From CAZTKP01 sp964614215 (GTDB taxonomy: Bacteria; UBP6; UBA1177): a stretch of 20,599 nt of DNA. Location of the stretch: positions 1 to 20,599 of the forward strand of contig CAZTKP010000036.1 in the NCBI GenBank assembly GCA_964614215.1, read 5' to 3'. A model generated the notes under the pieces. It saw only the letters and a list, made by a program, of their open reading frames with translations, was not told the origin of the DNA and searched no databases. The position numbers were made by a program, and so were the translations under genes. How positions within the stretch are numbered: position 1 is the stretch's first letter; each line of letters begins with the position of its first letter. Of the stretch, positions 5,986 through 14,369 are shown in pieces.

Positions 5986-8038
5986 TTACACTGGCAAATC
6001 TTTAAGAAATATCTGTGTCGCAGGACACGGAACATCAGGAAAGACTACTCTTATAGAGTCAATCCTATTTACAGGCGGAGCCATTAACAGAATGGGCAAA
6101 GTAGAAGAAGGAAATACCGTTTCAGATTTCACGGAAGAAGAAAAAAATAGAGGAATTTCTATTTCTGCTTCTGTCAACTCCGTTGAATATAAGAACAATC
6201 TTCTCACATTTATTGATAATCCCGGATACTTTGATTTTGCCGGTGAACTTGCAGCAACTCTTCCGTTCTGCGAAGCGGCTTTACTTACAGTCAAAGGGTC
6301 CACAGGTCTTGATGCGGGAACTCAGAATGCTTTCATGCAGGCAAAAAAGCTTAACAAATCGATCGCTTTTTTCGTTACAGAGATCGATAGGGATAACATA
6401 AGCCTTGAAAAAGCACTCAACAGCATCGGTGAAGAGCTCGAGATTCCCGTAGCACCTATCACTTTCCCTTCAGAATCAGGTCAGAACGTAAGTTCTATTA
6501 TTGATATTCTCAAAGGCAAACTCATTAAGTATGCTGACGGCAAAAGAAGTGCCACGGAAGATATTCCGGCAGAACTTGGCGATAAGGTTGCAGAACTTAG
6601 AGAAAAACTCATGGAAGCTGTTGCTGAGACCGATGAAGCTCTCATGGAAAAATATTTCGAAGCAGGAGAGCTGACTGAAGAAGAGATAAATAACGGTCTC
6701 TCCAAGGCTTTTGAAGAAGGAAACATCTTCCCTGTGTTCTTCGGAGCTGCAAACAAAGGTATCGGCGTTGACTGTCTTCTTGAATCCATTGTTGAATTTT
6801 TCCCGACACCTGAAGGAAAAACAATTAAATTCAGCGAAGGCGAAATTGAGATGGATCCGGGAAAACCCGCCAAAGGCATCTTTTTCAAGGTTAATTCCAT
6901 TCCTCAGTTCGGTGAAGTCTACATATTTAAACTTCTCCAGGGGAAACTTAATGAAGGAACCGACCTTTTCAACGCAACTACAGGAAATGCTGAGAAGTTC
7001 GGGCAACTTTTCACACTCAAAGGAAAGGATCGAGCTCCAATAAAGAATATCGTTGCGGGACAGATCGCGGCAACAGTTAAGCTTAAAAACTCCGGAACCG
7101 GGGACCAGTTTGTTTCCTCAAAAAGCGAAAAAGGGTTTGATTTCAACCTTATCGAATGGCCTGAAGCTATCGTCAGAGGAGCCTTTACAGGTGAATCAAA
7201 AGAGGATACCGACAAAGTTGCAGGCGCTCTCAGAAAACTCCAGGTTGAGGATAGTTCTTTCAAGATCAATGCAGATGCTGAACTTAAACAGCTCTTCGTT
7301 GACGGACTTGGCGAACTTCATCTTGAGGTTATTGCCAGAAAAATCAAAAACCAATTTGGAATTAATGTAAATATTGAAGAGCCTAGAATTCCTTACCGTG
7401 AAACTGTAAGAGGAACAGCCGAAGCGCGTTATCGTCATAAGAAACAGTCCGGTGGATCTGGAGAATTTGCTGAAGTCAACATCGTTCTTGAACCGAATCC
7501 GGAATCAGAATTCGAGTTCGTCGACGCTATTGTCGGCGGTGTTATTTCAGGAAAATACATTCCTGCCGTTGAAAAAGGTATCCGCGAAGTTCTCACAGAA
7601 GGTGTTCTTTCAGGATGCAGGTTCATCAACTGTAAGGTGACCCTTAACGACGGGAAGGAGCATCCGGTCGACAGTAAGGAAGTTGCTTTTAAAAAAGCTG
7701 CTTCAATGGCTTTCAGAGATGCGGCAAAAAGAGCTAAGCCTATAATTCTTGAACCGATATACAACGTTTTCATTAAAGTTCCTGAAGAATACGCAGGATC
7801 TGTTATGGGAGACATCTCAAGTAGAAGAGGAAAACCGCAGGGTATGGACAGTGAAGGAAAATACACGATAGTAAAGGCACAGGTTCCTTTAAAAGAGATC
7901 CACGGATACTCTACTCAGCTCCGTTCAATGACAAATGGTCGCGGAACCTACACAATTTCCTTTTCCCACTATGATCCTGTTCCGGGCGATATACAGAAAA
8001 AGATCGTCGAAGAATATGAGGCTTCCAAGGAGCAGTAA
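5978..8038 (+). CDS. EF-G-like translational GTPase paralogue (EF-G2 type) with divergent G motifs
   Basis: 686 aa, slightly shorter than E. coli EF-G (704). ATG 5978 has GGAGG six bases upstream and overlaps the previous stop. All five EF-G domains are covered: GTPase (1-270), domain II, domain III near QLFVDGLGELHLEVIARKIK, domain IV with FVDAIVGGVISGKYIPAVEK, and domain V ending HYDPVPGD. The P-loop GHGTSGKTT (16-24) is intact. G2 is RGISI (59-63). G3 is DNPGYFDF (80-87), with Tyr84 where EF-G has the catalytic His, and Asn for Thr. G4 is TEID (134-137) instead of NKxD. This fits an EF-G2-type paralogue rather than the housekeeping EF-G, with GTP hydrolysis and guanine specificity in doubt. 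No rpsL, rpsG or tuf genes surround it, which also argues against the main fusA. Confidence 0.88.
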   Translation: MSDYTGKSLRNICVAGHGTSGKTTLIESILFTGGAINRMGKVEEGNTVSDFTEEEKNRGISISASVNSVEYKNNLLTFIDNPGYFDFAGELAATLPFCEAALLTVKGSTGLDAGTQNAFMQAKKLNKSIAFFVTEIDRDNISLEKALNSIGEELEIPVAPITFPSESGQNVSSIIDILKGKLIKYADGKRSATEDIPAELGDKVAELREKLMEAVAETDEALMEKYFEAGELTEEEINNGLSKAFEEGNIFPVFFGAANKGIGVDCLLESIVEFFPTPEGKTIKFSEGEIEMDPGKPAKGIFFKVNSIPQFGEVYIFKLLQGKLNEGTDLFNATTGNAEKFGQLFTLKGKDRAPIKNIVAGQIAATVKLKNSGTGDQFVSSKSEKGFDFNLIEWPEAIVRGAFTGESKEDTDKVAGALRKLQVEDSSFKINADAELKQLFVDGLGELHLEVIARKIKNQFGINVNIEEPRIPYRETVRGTAEARYRHKKQSGGSGEFAEVNIVLEPNPESEFEFVDAIVGGVISGKYIPAVEKGIREVLTEGVLSGCRFINCKVTLNDGKEHPVDSKEVAFKKAASMAFRDAAKRAKPIILEPIYNVFIKVPEEYAGSVMGDISSRRGKPQGMDSEGKYTIVKAQVPLKEIHGYSTQLRSMTNGRGTYTISFSHYDPVPGDIQKKIVEEYEASKEQ

Positions 8039-8527
8039 TTGAGGTTCCTTAACTATTTATGGGCAACCTGGTTCGGTTCCGGTTATGCACCTCTTGCACC
8101 CGGAACCGCAGGGTCCCTTGCAGCTCTTCCCTTTGTCTGGGCAATAGCAACAGTGGGAAAGATCGAATTATTTATCTTTGCCGTCTTTACTTTCGCTACC
8201 GGTGTAGTTGTCTCGAATTATATAAGTAAAGACAAAACCGCTGATGACCCTCAGATAGTTGTAATTGACGAAGTTTGCGGACAGGCTATCGCTTTTCTTC
8301 TGATTCCAGCTGATTTTCTTGATCCTCTGACATTTAAAGCATGGTTTGCTGCATTGATCTCTTTTGGTTTTTTCAGACTTTTCGATGTCTGGAAACCCTG
8401 GCCGGCATCATATTTTGACAGTAAAGTTCACAATGGATGGGGCATGATGCTGGATGATGTTGCAGCAGGGATCTATGCTATGCTTGCAACTTACGGAGCA
8501 ATAAAAGTTTATCAGATAATTTTTTAG
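8039..8527 (+). CDS. pgpA: Phosphatidylglycerophosphatase A (PgpA)
   Basis: 162 aa, typical length. The start is TTG 8039, immediately after the stop of the EF-G-like gene, with AAGGAG six bases upstream. Diagnostic motifs: WFGSGYAPLAPGTAGSLAAL (11-30), DDPQIVVIDEVCGQ (69-82), FFRLFDVWKPWPAS (115-128) and GWGMMLDDVAAGI (133-145). PgpA is an inner-membrane, Mg2+-dependent phosphatase that dephosphorylates phosphatidylglycerol phosphate to phosphatidylglycerol; hydrophobic segments fall near 28-45, 48-63, 80-100 and 140-160. It lies 10 bases before the next gene in the operon. Confidence 0.93.
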   Translation: MRFLNYLWATWFGSGYAPLAPGTAGSLAALPFVWAIATVGKIELFIFAVFTFATGVVVSNYISKDKTADDPQIVVIDEVCGQAIAFLLIPADFLDPLTFKAWFAALISFGFFRLFDVWKPWPASYFDSKVHNGWGMMLDDVAAGIYAMLATYGAIKVYQIIF

Positions 8528-8537
8528 TGAGGTCAAT

Positions 8538-10499
8538 ATGAACAGATTATTGAAAACAATTTTCATTCTTATTCTTATGTCCCTGATAATTCCCACAGGC
8601 TGTAAGAAGAGTGTCGAAAAGACAGAGAAAAAAACTCAGAAAGCTGTTCAGAAAAAAGACTCTGAGCCGGAAGAAAAGGCAGAAATATATAAAGTCGATA
8701 TCGGAGCATCTGTTTTCAAAGGACCTGTTAATGCCCCTGTCACTATCATCAATTTCTCAGACTTTCAGTGTCCTTTCTCAAAAAGATCTGTGAGCATGAT
8801 CGATGATATTATGAAGAAATATGATGGAAAGATTAAGTATGTTTTCAAACACTTTCCTCTTGGTTTCCACAAAATGGCAAAGCCCGCAGCTCTTGCCGCA
8901 ATAGCGGCTCAAAAACAGGGAAAGTTCTGGGAATATTACTCCATACTTTACGACAACATCAAAATTATCAGCAATGAAAAGCTCGTGGAATGGGCTGAAA
9001 AACTGAAACTTGATATGGATAAATTTGAGAAAGATAGAAGTTCTGATGAAGCCGGAAAAAACCTTCAGAATGACATGGCTCTAGGCGGAAAGTTCGGAGT
9101 AAGAGGAACACCTACACTTTTTATAAACGGACAGAAGGTTGTGGGTGCAGACAGAAAAAAAATAGAAAGTATTATTCCGGGACAGATCGCCGCTGGAGAA
9201 AGACTTCTTGCAAAAGGAGTGAAAGACGTTTATGCGGAACTGGTCAGAAACGGCATTAAGCAGTACATTCCACCGAAAAGATCGCCGAAGGAGATCCCTG
9301 AGGACATCTACAGCTTTGATATTCCTGAACACGCTCCTGTCTGGGGAACGGACGATGCTGTCGTAACTCTTATTCTTATTGATGATTTTGAATGTCCTTT
9401 CTGCTACAGGCTTTATAAGACCTACGAGGATCTAAAAAAGGATTACGGTAATAAGATCAGGATTGTTTTCATCAATCTTCCTCTGAAATTCCATAAAAAG
9501 GCAAGAGTTCTTGCAATAGGCGCAATGGCCGCTCATAAACAGGGTAAATTCTGGGAAATGTACGACATTATCTTTAAGAACAAGACTCAGTGGAAAAAAG
9601 CGACTGATGTTAACGAATGGCTGATAAGTAAAGCAGAAGAACTCGGACTGGATATCAAGCGTTATAAGAGAGATCTGAAGAACAAAACTCTGGAAACTTA
9701 TATTAACTCAGACATAGAAGCAGCCAGCAGAATGGGTATCAGAGGAACTCCGGGAACACTTGTCAACGGCAGATTTATTTCAGGAGCTATGCCTCTTGGT
9801 ACTTTCAAGAAAGTTATTGACGAAGCTATCGAAAAAGCCACCCCTCTGGCAGAAAAAGGTTTAAAGGGCGATGGTCTTTACAGAGAACTGACAAAGGACG
9901 GCCTTGACAAAATCGTCAAAGGTGGAAAAGACAGAAAGAAAAAGAATCCTTTCAAGAAATATGATATTGAACTCACAGGAAAGGAACCATGGACAGGAAA
10001 TGAAAAAGCTCCCGTAACAGTTATTGAGTTTACCGAACACCAATGTCCATTCTGTAAAAGAGGAGCAGAGACCATCCGAAAGGTTGTAAAAGACTACGAC
10101 GGAAAGGTAAAACTTGTTCTTAAACATCTGCCTTTGTCTTTTCACAAGCAGGCACTTCCTGCGGCATATTTTACCGCCGCAGTAAAAAGAGCCTATGGAA
10201 ATAAAAAGTTCTTTGAAGCCAGCGACATGCTTTTTGCAAACCAGAAAGAATGGAAAAAAGATCACATAAAGGCCTTTGAAAAGTATGCCAAAGATCTTGG
10301 ACTTGACTGGAATAAGGTGAAAAAAGCTATGGATGACCCTGAAACAAAAACTGCCGTAAATCTCGATATGAGCGAGGCGGCAAAACATAACATTAAGAGT
10401 GTTCCTGCATTCTTCATTAACGGAAAACTTATTTCAGGCGCAAAAAAAGAGGAATATTTTAAAGCTGTTATCGATAAAACTTTAAAAAAGGGGAAATAA
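8538..10499 (+). CDS. Lipoprotein with three tandem DsbA-like thioredoxin domains; first active site is CPFS
   Basis: 653 aa; ATG 8538 follows GAGGT. The signal peptide ends IIPTGC (Cys22), an imperfect lipobox with Pro at -3, so membrane anchoring is probable but not certain. A Lys/Glu linker leads to three DsbA/Thioredoxin_4-type domains: about 52-215, 255-430 and 475-650. Active sites are DFQCPFSK (Cys78, Ser81), DFECPFCY (Cys286/Cys289) and EHQCPFCK (Cys503/Cys506). Matching cis-Pro loops are RGTPTLFING (189-198), RGTPGTLVNGR (402-412) and SVPAFFINGK (621-630). Each repeat also has a (K/N)-x-P-L-x-F-H-K segment after the active site. Expected role: periplasmic thiol-disulfide oxidation or isomerisation; domain 1 has only the attacking cysteine. 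The domain linkers are also similar, implying internal triplication. No DsbB/VKOR partner is in view. Confidence 0.9.
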   Translation: MNRLLKTIFILILMSLIIPTGCKKSVEKTEKKTQKAVQKKDSEPEEKAEIYKVDIGASVFKGPVNAPVTIINFSDFQCPFSKRSVSMIDDIMKKYDGKIKYVFKHFPLGFHKMAKPAALAAIAAQKQGKFWEYYSILYDNIKIISNEKLVEWAEKLKLDMDKFEKDRSSDEAGKNLQNDMALGGKFGVRGTPTLFINGQKVVGADRKKIESIIPGQIAAGERLLAKGVKDVYAELVRNGIKQYIPPKRSPKEIPEDIYSFDIPEHAPVWGTDDAVVTLILIDDFECPFCYRLYKTYEDLKKDYGNKIRIVFINLPLKFHKKARVLAIGAMAAHKQGKFWEMYDIIFKNKTQWKKATDVNEWLISKAEELGLDIKRYKRDLKNKTLETYINSDIEAASRMGIRGTPGTLVNGRFISGAMPLGTFKKVIDEAIEKATPLAEKGLKGDGLYRELTKDGLDKIVKGGKDRKKKNPFKKYDIELTGKEPWTGNEKAPVTVIEFTEHQCPFCKRGAETIRKVVKDYDGKVKLVLKHLPLSFHKQALPAAYFTAAVKRAYGNKKFFEASDMLFANQKEWKKDHIKAFEKYAKDLGLDWNKVKKAMDDPETKTAVNLDMSEAAKHNIKSVPAFFINGKLISGAKKEEYFKAVIDKTLKKGK

Positions 10500-10501
10500 A
10501 A

Positions 10502-11008
10502 ATGAAAAGAATTAAAGCTGATATCTTTGTTCTTAAAGACCCGCAGGGAAAACTTATAAATGACATTGATACTGACCAGATATTCCACAATCAGTATCTT
10601 TCTATTGTCGATATAAAGCTTATGGGTCAGTATGCTCTTGATAACCTTGAAGGTTATAAGGATTTTGCAAAAAAAGTTCAGACAGGCATGGTTGTCGTTG
10701 CAGGAGAGAATTTCGGTTCAGGAAGCTCCAGACAGCAGGCCGTCGACTGTTTTATCTCACTCGGTCTTCAGGGTGTTGCAGCTCAGTCTTTCGGTTCTAT
10801 CTATAAAAGAAACATTATTAATACCGGATTCCCGATGCTGGAAATAACCGATATTGAAAATTCAGTTCTTGAAACAGGAAAAACTCTTGAATTTGATACT
10901 GAAACCGGCGAGATCTTTGATAATGAAAATGTTGTGGGACATTTTAAGGAATTCTCAAAAGTTCAGAAAGATATCATAGAAAAGAAAGGCCTTCTAAACT
11001 GTATCTGA
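10502..11008 (+). CDS. leuD: 3-Isopropylmalate dehydratase small subunit (LeuD/homoaconitase swivel domain)
   Basis: 168 aa, the size of stand-alone swivel subunits. ATG 10502 has AAGGGG about eight bases upstream. Motifs: INDIDTDQIFH (19-29), GENFGSGSSRQQA (68-80) and AQSFGSIYKRNIINTGFP (94-111). This subunit pairs with the [4Fe-4S] large subunit LeuC to isomerise 2- and 3-isopropylmalate in leucine synthesis. The substrate-loop tetrapeptide is YLSI (32-35), where, as I recall, archaeal homologues carry YLRT (homoaconitase) or YLVY (isopropylmalate isomerase). So the substrate is not settled. No leuC lies in the window. Last gene of the operon; its stop directly abuts the stop of the converging tyrS. 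Confidence 0.88.
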   Translation: MKRIKADIFVLKDPQGKLINDIDTDQIFHNQYLSIVDIKLMGQYALDNLEGYKDFAKKVQTGMVVVAGENFGSGSSRQQAVDCFISLGLQGVAAQSFGSIYKRNIINTGFPMLEITDIENSVLETGKTLEFDTETGEIFDNENVVGHFKEFSKVQKDIIEKKGLLNCI

Positions 11009-12277
11009 TCACTTCACCGTAACAAGGTGATACTTTTTCTTTCCACATCTGATAACAAGCAGAGAATCATGCATAAGAGATGATGCATCAACAGCATGCT
11101 CAATGTCTTCAACTTTTCTGTTGTTGATGTAGCATCCGCCCTGCTGAACAAGTCTTCTTGCGTTTCCCTTTGAATTCTGCATTTTTGTATCGACAAGAAG
11201 ATCACAGATATTGACACCTTGAGCAACTTTGTCCCTTTCAAAAGAGCTTGAAGGTATGTCGTTGAATATATTGAGCAATTCTTTTTCCGTAAGCCCGTCA
11301 AGATCTCCACCGAAAAGTGCCTTTGATGCTCTTAATGCACTCTCGAGCCCGGCTTCACCGTGAATTATTTTCGTAGCTTCCTCGGCAAGCAGTTTCTGGG
11401 CAATTCTCAGGTGCGGGGCCTGCATATGTTCGGCGCAGACCTTTTCAATTTCATCAACATCAAGAAATGTAAAAAGTTTAAGCATTTTCTCGACATCCTC
11501 ATCGGCAGTATTTATCCAGTACTGGTAATACTGGTACGGACTTGTCTTATCAGCATCAAGCCAGACAGCATTACCTGCACTCTTTCCGAATTTCTCACCG
11601 GATGAAGTAGTCACAAGCGGAAATGTCATTCCATAGGCTTTGCCGTTATCTGCTCTTCTGATAAGCTCAAGCCCCGCAGTAATATTTCCCCACTGATCGT
11701 TACCGCCGAACTGAACTGTACAGTTATTGTTCCTGTAAAGATGAAGAAAATCATAGGACTGAAGTGTCATGTAGCTGAATTCAGTATAGGAAATTCCGTT
11801 TTCAGAGTTAATTCTGCTTTTTACAGAATCCTTGGCGATCATATAGTTGACAGTGAAATGTTTGCCGACATCTCTAAGCCAGTCGATAATGGTCATCTCA
11901 CATGTCCAGTCATAGTTGTTGACCATTTCAGCGGCATTATCTCCGTCAAAATCCATCACAAAGGCCATCTGTTTCTTGATCGATTCAGAGTTGTGCCTGA
12001 TCTGTTCAATAGTCTGAAGGTTTCTCTCCTCACTCTTTCCGCTGGGATCACCGATCATACCTGTTGCACCACCGATAAGAGGAAGAACCTTGTGACCATA
12101 TCTCTGGAAGTGTGCCAGACCCATCATCGGGACAAGGTTTCCGATGTGAAGACTTTCAGCCGTAGGATCAAAACCGCAATAGACTGCAACCTTATTCTGT
12201 GCAAGATACTTATCAATCTGCGGATCTGTCGTGTTTGAAATAAAGCCTCTTCTTTCTAGTTCTCTGTAGACTGACAT
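11009..12277 (-). CDS. tyrS: Tyrosyl-tRNA synthetase
   Basis: 422 aa, usual size for bacterial TyrRS. The start is ATG 12277, six bases after GGAG; the TTG at 12289 overlaps that site and is rejected. Class I motifs: FDPTAESLHIGN (36-47, the HIGH signature) and GEKFGKSAGN (227-236, KMSKS equivalent). Tyrosine-binding landmarks include YCGFDPTA, YDFLHLYR and QFGGNDQWGNI. The C-terminal 75 residues form an S4-like RNA-binding domain (RRLVQQGGCYINNRKVEDIE). It charges tRNA-Tyr in the cytosol. It lies 67 bases after the M48 protease gene, with a weak promoter of its own. I see no T-box-like leader in that short gap. Confidence 0.97.
   Translation of the reverse strand: MSVYRELERRGFISNTTDPQIDKYLAQNKVAVYCGFDPTAESLHIGNLVPMMGLAHFQRYGHKVLPLIGGATGMIGDPSGKSEERNLQTIEQIRHNSESIKKQMAFVMDFDGDNAAEMVNNYDWTCEMTIIDWLRDVGKHFTVNYMIAKDSVKSRINSENGISYTEFSYMTLQSYDFLHLYRNNNCTVQFGGNDQWGNITAGLELIRRADNGKAYGMTFPLVTTSSGEKFGKSAGNAVWLDADKTSPYQYYQYWINTADEDVEKMLKLFTFLDVDEIEKVCAEHMQAPHLRIAQKLLAEEATKIIHGEAGLESALRASKALFGGDLDGLTEKELLNIFNDIPSSSFERDKVAQGVNICDLLVDTKMQNSKGNARRLVQQGGCYINNRKVEDIEHAVDASSLMHDSLLVIRCGKKKYHLVTVK
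11014..11038 (+). terminator. Weak candidate intrinsic terminator of the leuD operon
   Basis: A 5-bp stem (TCACC 11014-11018, GGTGA 11026-11030) with a 7-base loop is followed by TACTTTTTC. It lies inside the 3' end of the converging tyrS gene, because there is no gap. The stem is short; an alternative pairing of ATCAC (11008-11012) with GTGAT exists. Confidence 0.32.
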
Positions 12278-12307
12278 CACTTTCTCCAATTAATGATCAA
12301 CGCAGTC

Positions 12308-12335
12308 AGTTTATTTAGGAGTGTAAAAAAATCAA
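12308..12335 (-). promoter_or_regulatory. Weak candidate promoter for tyrS
   Basis: Minus strand TTGATT (12335-12330), a 16-base spacer and TAAACT (12313-12308), matches 4/6 and 4/6, in the 67-base gap before tyrS. The 5' leader would be about 24 bases. Read-through from the upstream protease gene is an alternative. Confidence 0.3.
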
Positions 12336-12344
12336 TATTGTGAT

Positions 12345-13787
12345 CTATTCAGGATAGTTTATCTGGATCTTTCTCTTACATTTTTTACAGATAACCTGCC
12401 TTCCCCGGAAAATAGGTGAAAGCTGGATGGAATGCCCGCAATCACAGATCGCTGTTTCCCATGAATCAGGATTCTTTCTTTCAAAAACTGCCTGTGCTCC
12501 GTCGATATCCTTTGTTTTTTCATCCTGATGGGAAACTGTTGAAGTAACAGATGGAACTGTGAGATATCTTCCGCATCTTGGACACTGTATCTTACTTTTT
12601 CCGATCGTAGGCGGTACTTTGATTTTCAGTCCGCATGTGCAGGGCATGAACAAAAATCCGCTTGTTGCCATGATGAGATTGTTGACATCTCTGATCGTAG
12701 CCTTTTTTGCACCTGTAGCCGGATCCCCGCCAAGCCCCAGGCTTTCCTGAATAGAACCCTGTCTTACAGCAACATCGTTCTTATCCGCAAGCGCAGATTT
12801 CGGAAGAAGATTGTAGTCTTTATTTTCCTTTGAAAAGATATTCTGGTAATCCCGAAAAGACACCTTTCCGCCATGTTGAAGCTGTCTTAAGATACCGATC
12901 CTTTTATGTGTCGGCGGATGTGTCGAACTGGAAAACAGTTCCCCTGAACTTTCAAGCGCCATCGGGTTTATGATGAACATCGGGGCTGTTATCTTGTTAT
13001 ACCACATGAGGTTAGATGCCGAAACGGATATCTTTTCAAGGGCGGACGCAAGGCCTTCAGGATATCGGGTAAGCCTTACAGCTGTTGCATCTGCAAGATA
13101 TTCTCTTTTTCTGGAAATCGCATAGTAAAAAAGCTGCGCAAGAAGCGGAGCAAGTATTGAAAATACAATTGCAACAATGAAAAAGGCGGGATGGATCCGT
13201 GAAGCACTCGACCCTAACTTTCCTCTTCTGCTTGCACCCGAAGTTATCCTCGAAGTGCCGAGAAATCCTTTTGCGACAAGGTTTATACTGCCGAGCATAA
13301 CACCCGCAAACGTCATAAAAAGAACGTCACGGTTTATTATGTGGCTCATTTCATGTGCAATTACTCCCTGAAGCTCATCTCTGTTCAGAGTTTCAAGAAG
13401 TCCTGCTGTGACACAGACTGCACTTTTTTCAGGTCTGATACCTGTTGCAAAGGCGTTCATTGCGTTGTCGTTGATCACATATATCTCAGGCATATATGGC
13501 TGACTTGCGGCGATCTTCATTTCTTCGACAACGTTCCACAGCTGAGGATGAGCTTCCTTTGTCACCTTGGTTGCACGACTGACCTTCAGAACGATCTTAT
13601 CTCCGAAAAAATATGCGACAGATGACTGGATCGCCCAGAGCGCAAAACCGATTCCTGCCCCCCAGTATCCGCCTCTTGGATAATCAACGGCAAGCCCTAT
13701 GACAATGCATAATGCCTCCAGAAGAACGAACATCGAGAAGAAAAGTATCTTCGATTTTTTCTTATTTGCGGCGATCAGTTCCCACAT
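12345..13787 (-). CDS. HtpX-like M48 metalloprotease with C-terminal double zinc-ribbon extension
   Basis: 480 aa, against about 290 for ordinary HtpX. Membrane helices fall near 14-34, 41-62, 155-175 and 200-222. The zinc site is VIAHEMSHIINRD (142-153; HExxH with His145 and His149), with the third ligand expected at Glu229 in SRKREYLADATAV. Further M48 features are NAMNAFATG (108-116) and STHPPTHKRI (288-297). From about residue 375 come two ribbons: CTC (383-385) with CPRC (402-405), then CDC (448-450) with CKKC (467-470). Role: inner-membrane protein quality control, the active site on the cytoplasmic face as in HtpX. Its gene follows lemA by 15 bases, a recurrent LemA/M48 pairing. ATG 13787 has only a weak AAGAGAA site upstream. 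Confidence 0.9.
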   Translation of the reverse strand: MWELIAANKKKSKILFFSMFVLLEALCIVIGLAVDYPRGGYWGAGIGFALWAIQSSVAYFFGDKIVLKVSRATKVTKEAHPQLWNVVEEMKIAASQPYMPEIYVINDNAMNAFATGIRPEKSAVCVTAGLLETLNRDELQGVIAHEMSHIINRDVLFMTFAGVMLGSINLVAKGFLGTSRITSGASRRGKLGSSASRIHPAFFIVAIVFSILAPLLAQLFYYAISRKREYLADATAVRLTRYPEGLASALEKISVSASNLMWYNKITAPMFIINPMALESSGELFSSSTHPPTHKRIGILRQLQHGGKVSFRDYQNIFSKENKDYNLLPKSALADKNDVAVRQGSIQESLGLGGDPATGAKKATIRDVNNLIMATSGFLFMPCTCGLKIKVPPTIGKSKIQCPRCGRYLTVPSVTSTVSHQDEKTKDIDGAQAVFERKNPDSWETAICDCGHSIQLSPIFRGRQVICKKCKRKIQINYPE

Positions 13788-13802
13788 GGAATTTCTCTTT
13801 TA

Positions 13803-14369
13803 TCAGCTAAAATTCACCTGAGGAGCCTTCTTTTCCTCTTTATCCTCGATCTCAAAGAAATCAGCCTGCTTGAAATTGAACATTCCTGCAACAATGTTTG
13901 AAGGGAACATTTCGATCTTATTGTTGAACATCATTGTATCATCATTGTATGCCTGTCTTGAAAAAGCTATCTTGTTCTCAGTTGAAGTGAGCTCTTCCTG
14001 CAGGGCAAGAAAGTTCTGATTCGCCTTTAATTCCGGATAGTTCTCAACAGTAAGAAGCAGTTTGGCAAGAGATCCGCTAAGATCAGCCTCTGCCGCTCCG
14101 ATATCCTTGACGTTTCCACTTTCAGCTGCACCCATAGCCTTTGCCCTTGCCTCTGTAACTTTCACAAAGGTCTCGTTCTCATGCTTCATGTAGCCTTTTG
14201 CGGTTTCCACAAGGTTGGGAATAAGATCGTGTCTTCTCTTGAGCTGAACATCGATCTGACTCCATGAATTCTTAACTCTGTTACGAAGGCCGACAAGACC
14301 ATTGTAGAGAGCGACAAAGAACATTAAAGCTGCAGCGATTAAAATAAGTAAAATTAATGCAAAGATCAT
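13803..14369 (-). CDS. lemA: LemA family membrane protein
   Basis: 188 aa, usual length. An N-terminal membrane helix (1-22) is followed by the LemA core: YNGLVGLRNRVKNSWSQIDV (22-41), LKRRHDLIPNLVETAKGYMK (43-62) and ENYPELKANQNFLALQEEL (108-126), then FSRQAYNDDTMMFNNKIEMF. These are the most conserved segments of the family. The C-terminal domain is a cytosolic or periplasmic helical bundle; function is not established, but LemA commonly accompanies HtpX-type proteases. ATG 14369 has GAGGAGG five bases upstream and overlaps the stop of the zinc-ribbon gene by 4 bases (ATGA). Middle gene of the three-gene operon. Confidence 0.95.
   Translation of the reverse strand: MIFALILLILIAAALMFFVALYNGLVGLRNRVKNSWSQIDVQLKRRHDLIPNLVETAKGYMKHENETFVKVTEARAKAMGAAESGNVKDIGAAEADLSGSLAKLLLTVENYPELKANQNFLALQEELTSTENKIAFSRQAYNDDTMMFNNKIEMFPSNIVAGMFNFKQADFFEIEDKEEKKAPQVNFS

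Noticed and set aside
9861..10388. 175-residue open frame on the minus strand within the DsbA lipoprotein gene
   Set aside because: It is antisense to well-conserved CPFC and cis-Pro segments, and has no recognisable domain or ribosome site.
12278..12344. A T-box leader before tyrS
   Set aside because: The gap is only 67 bases, too short for a T-box, with no specifier stem or terminator-antiterminator pair.
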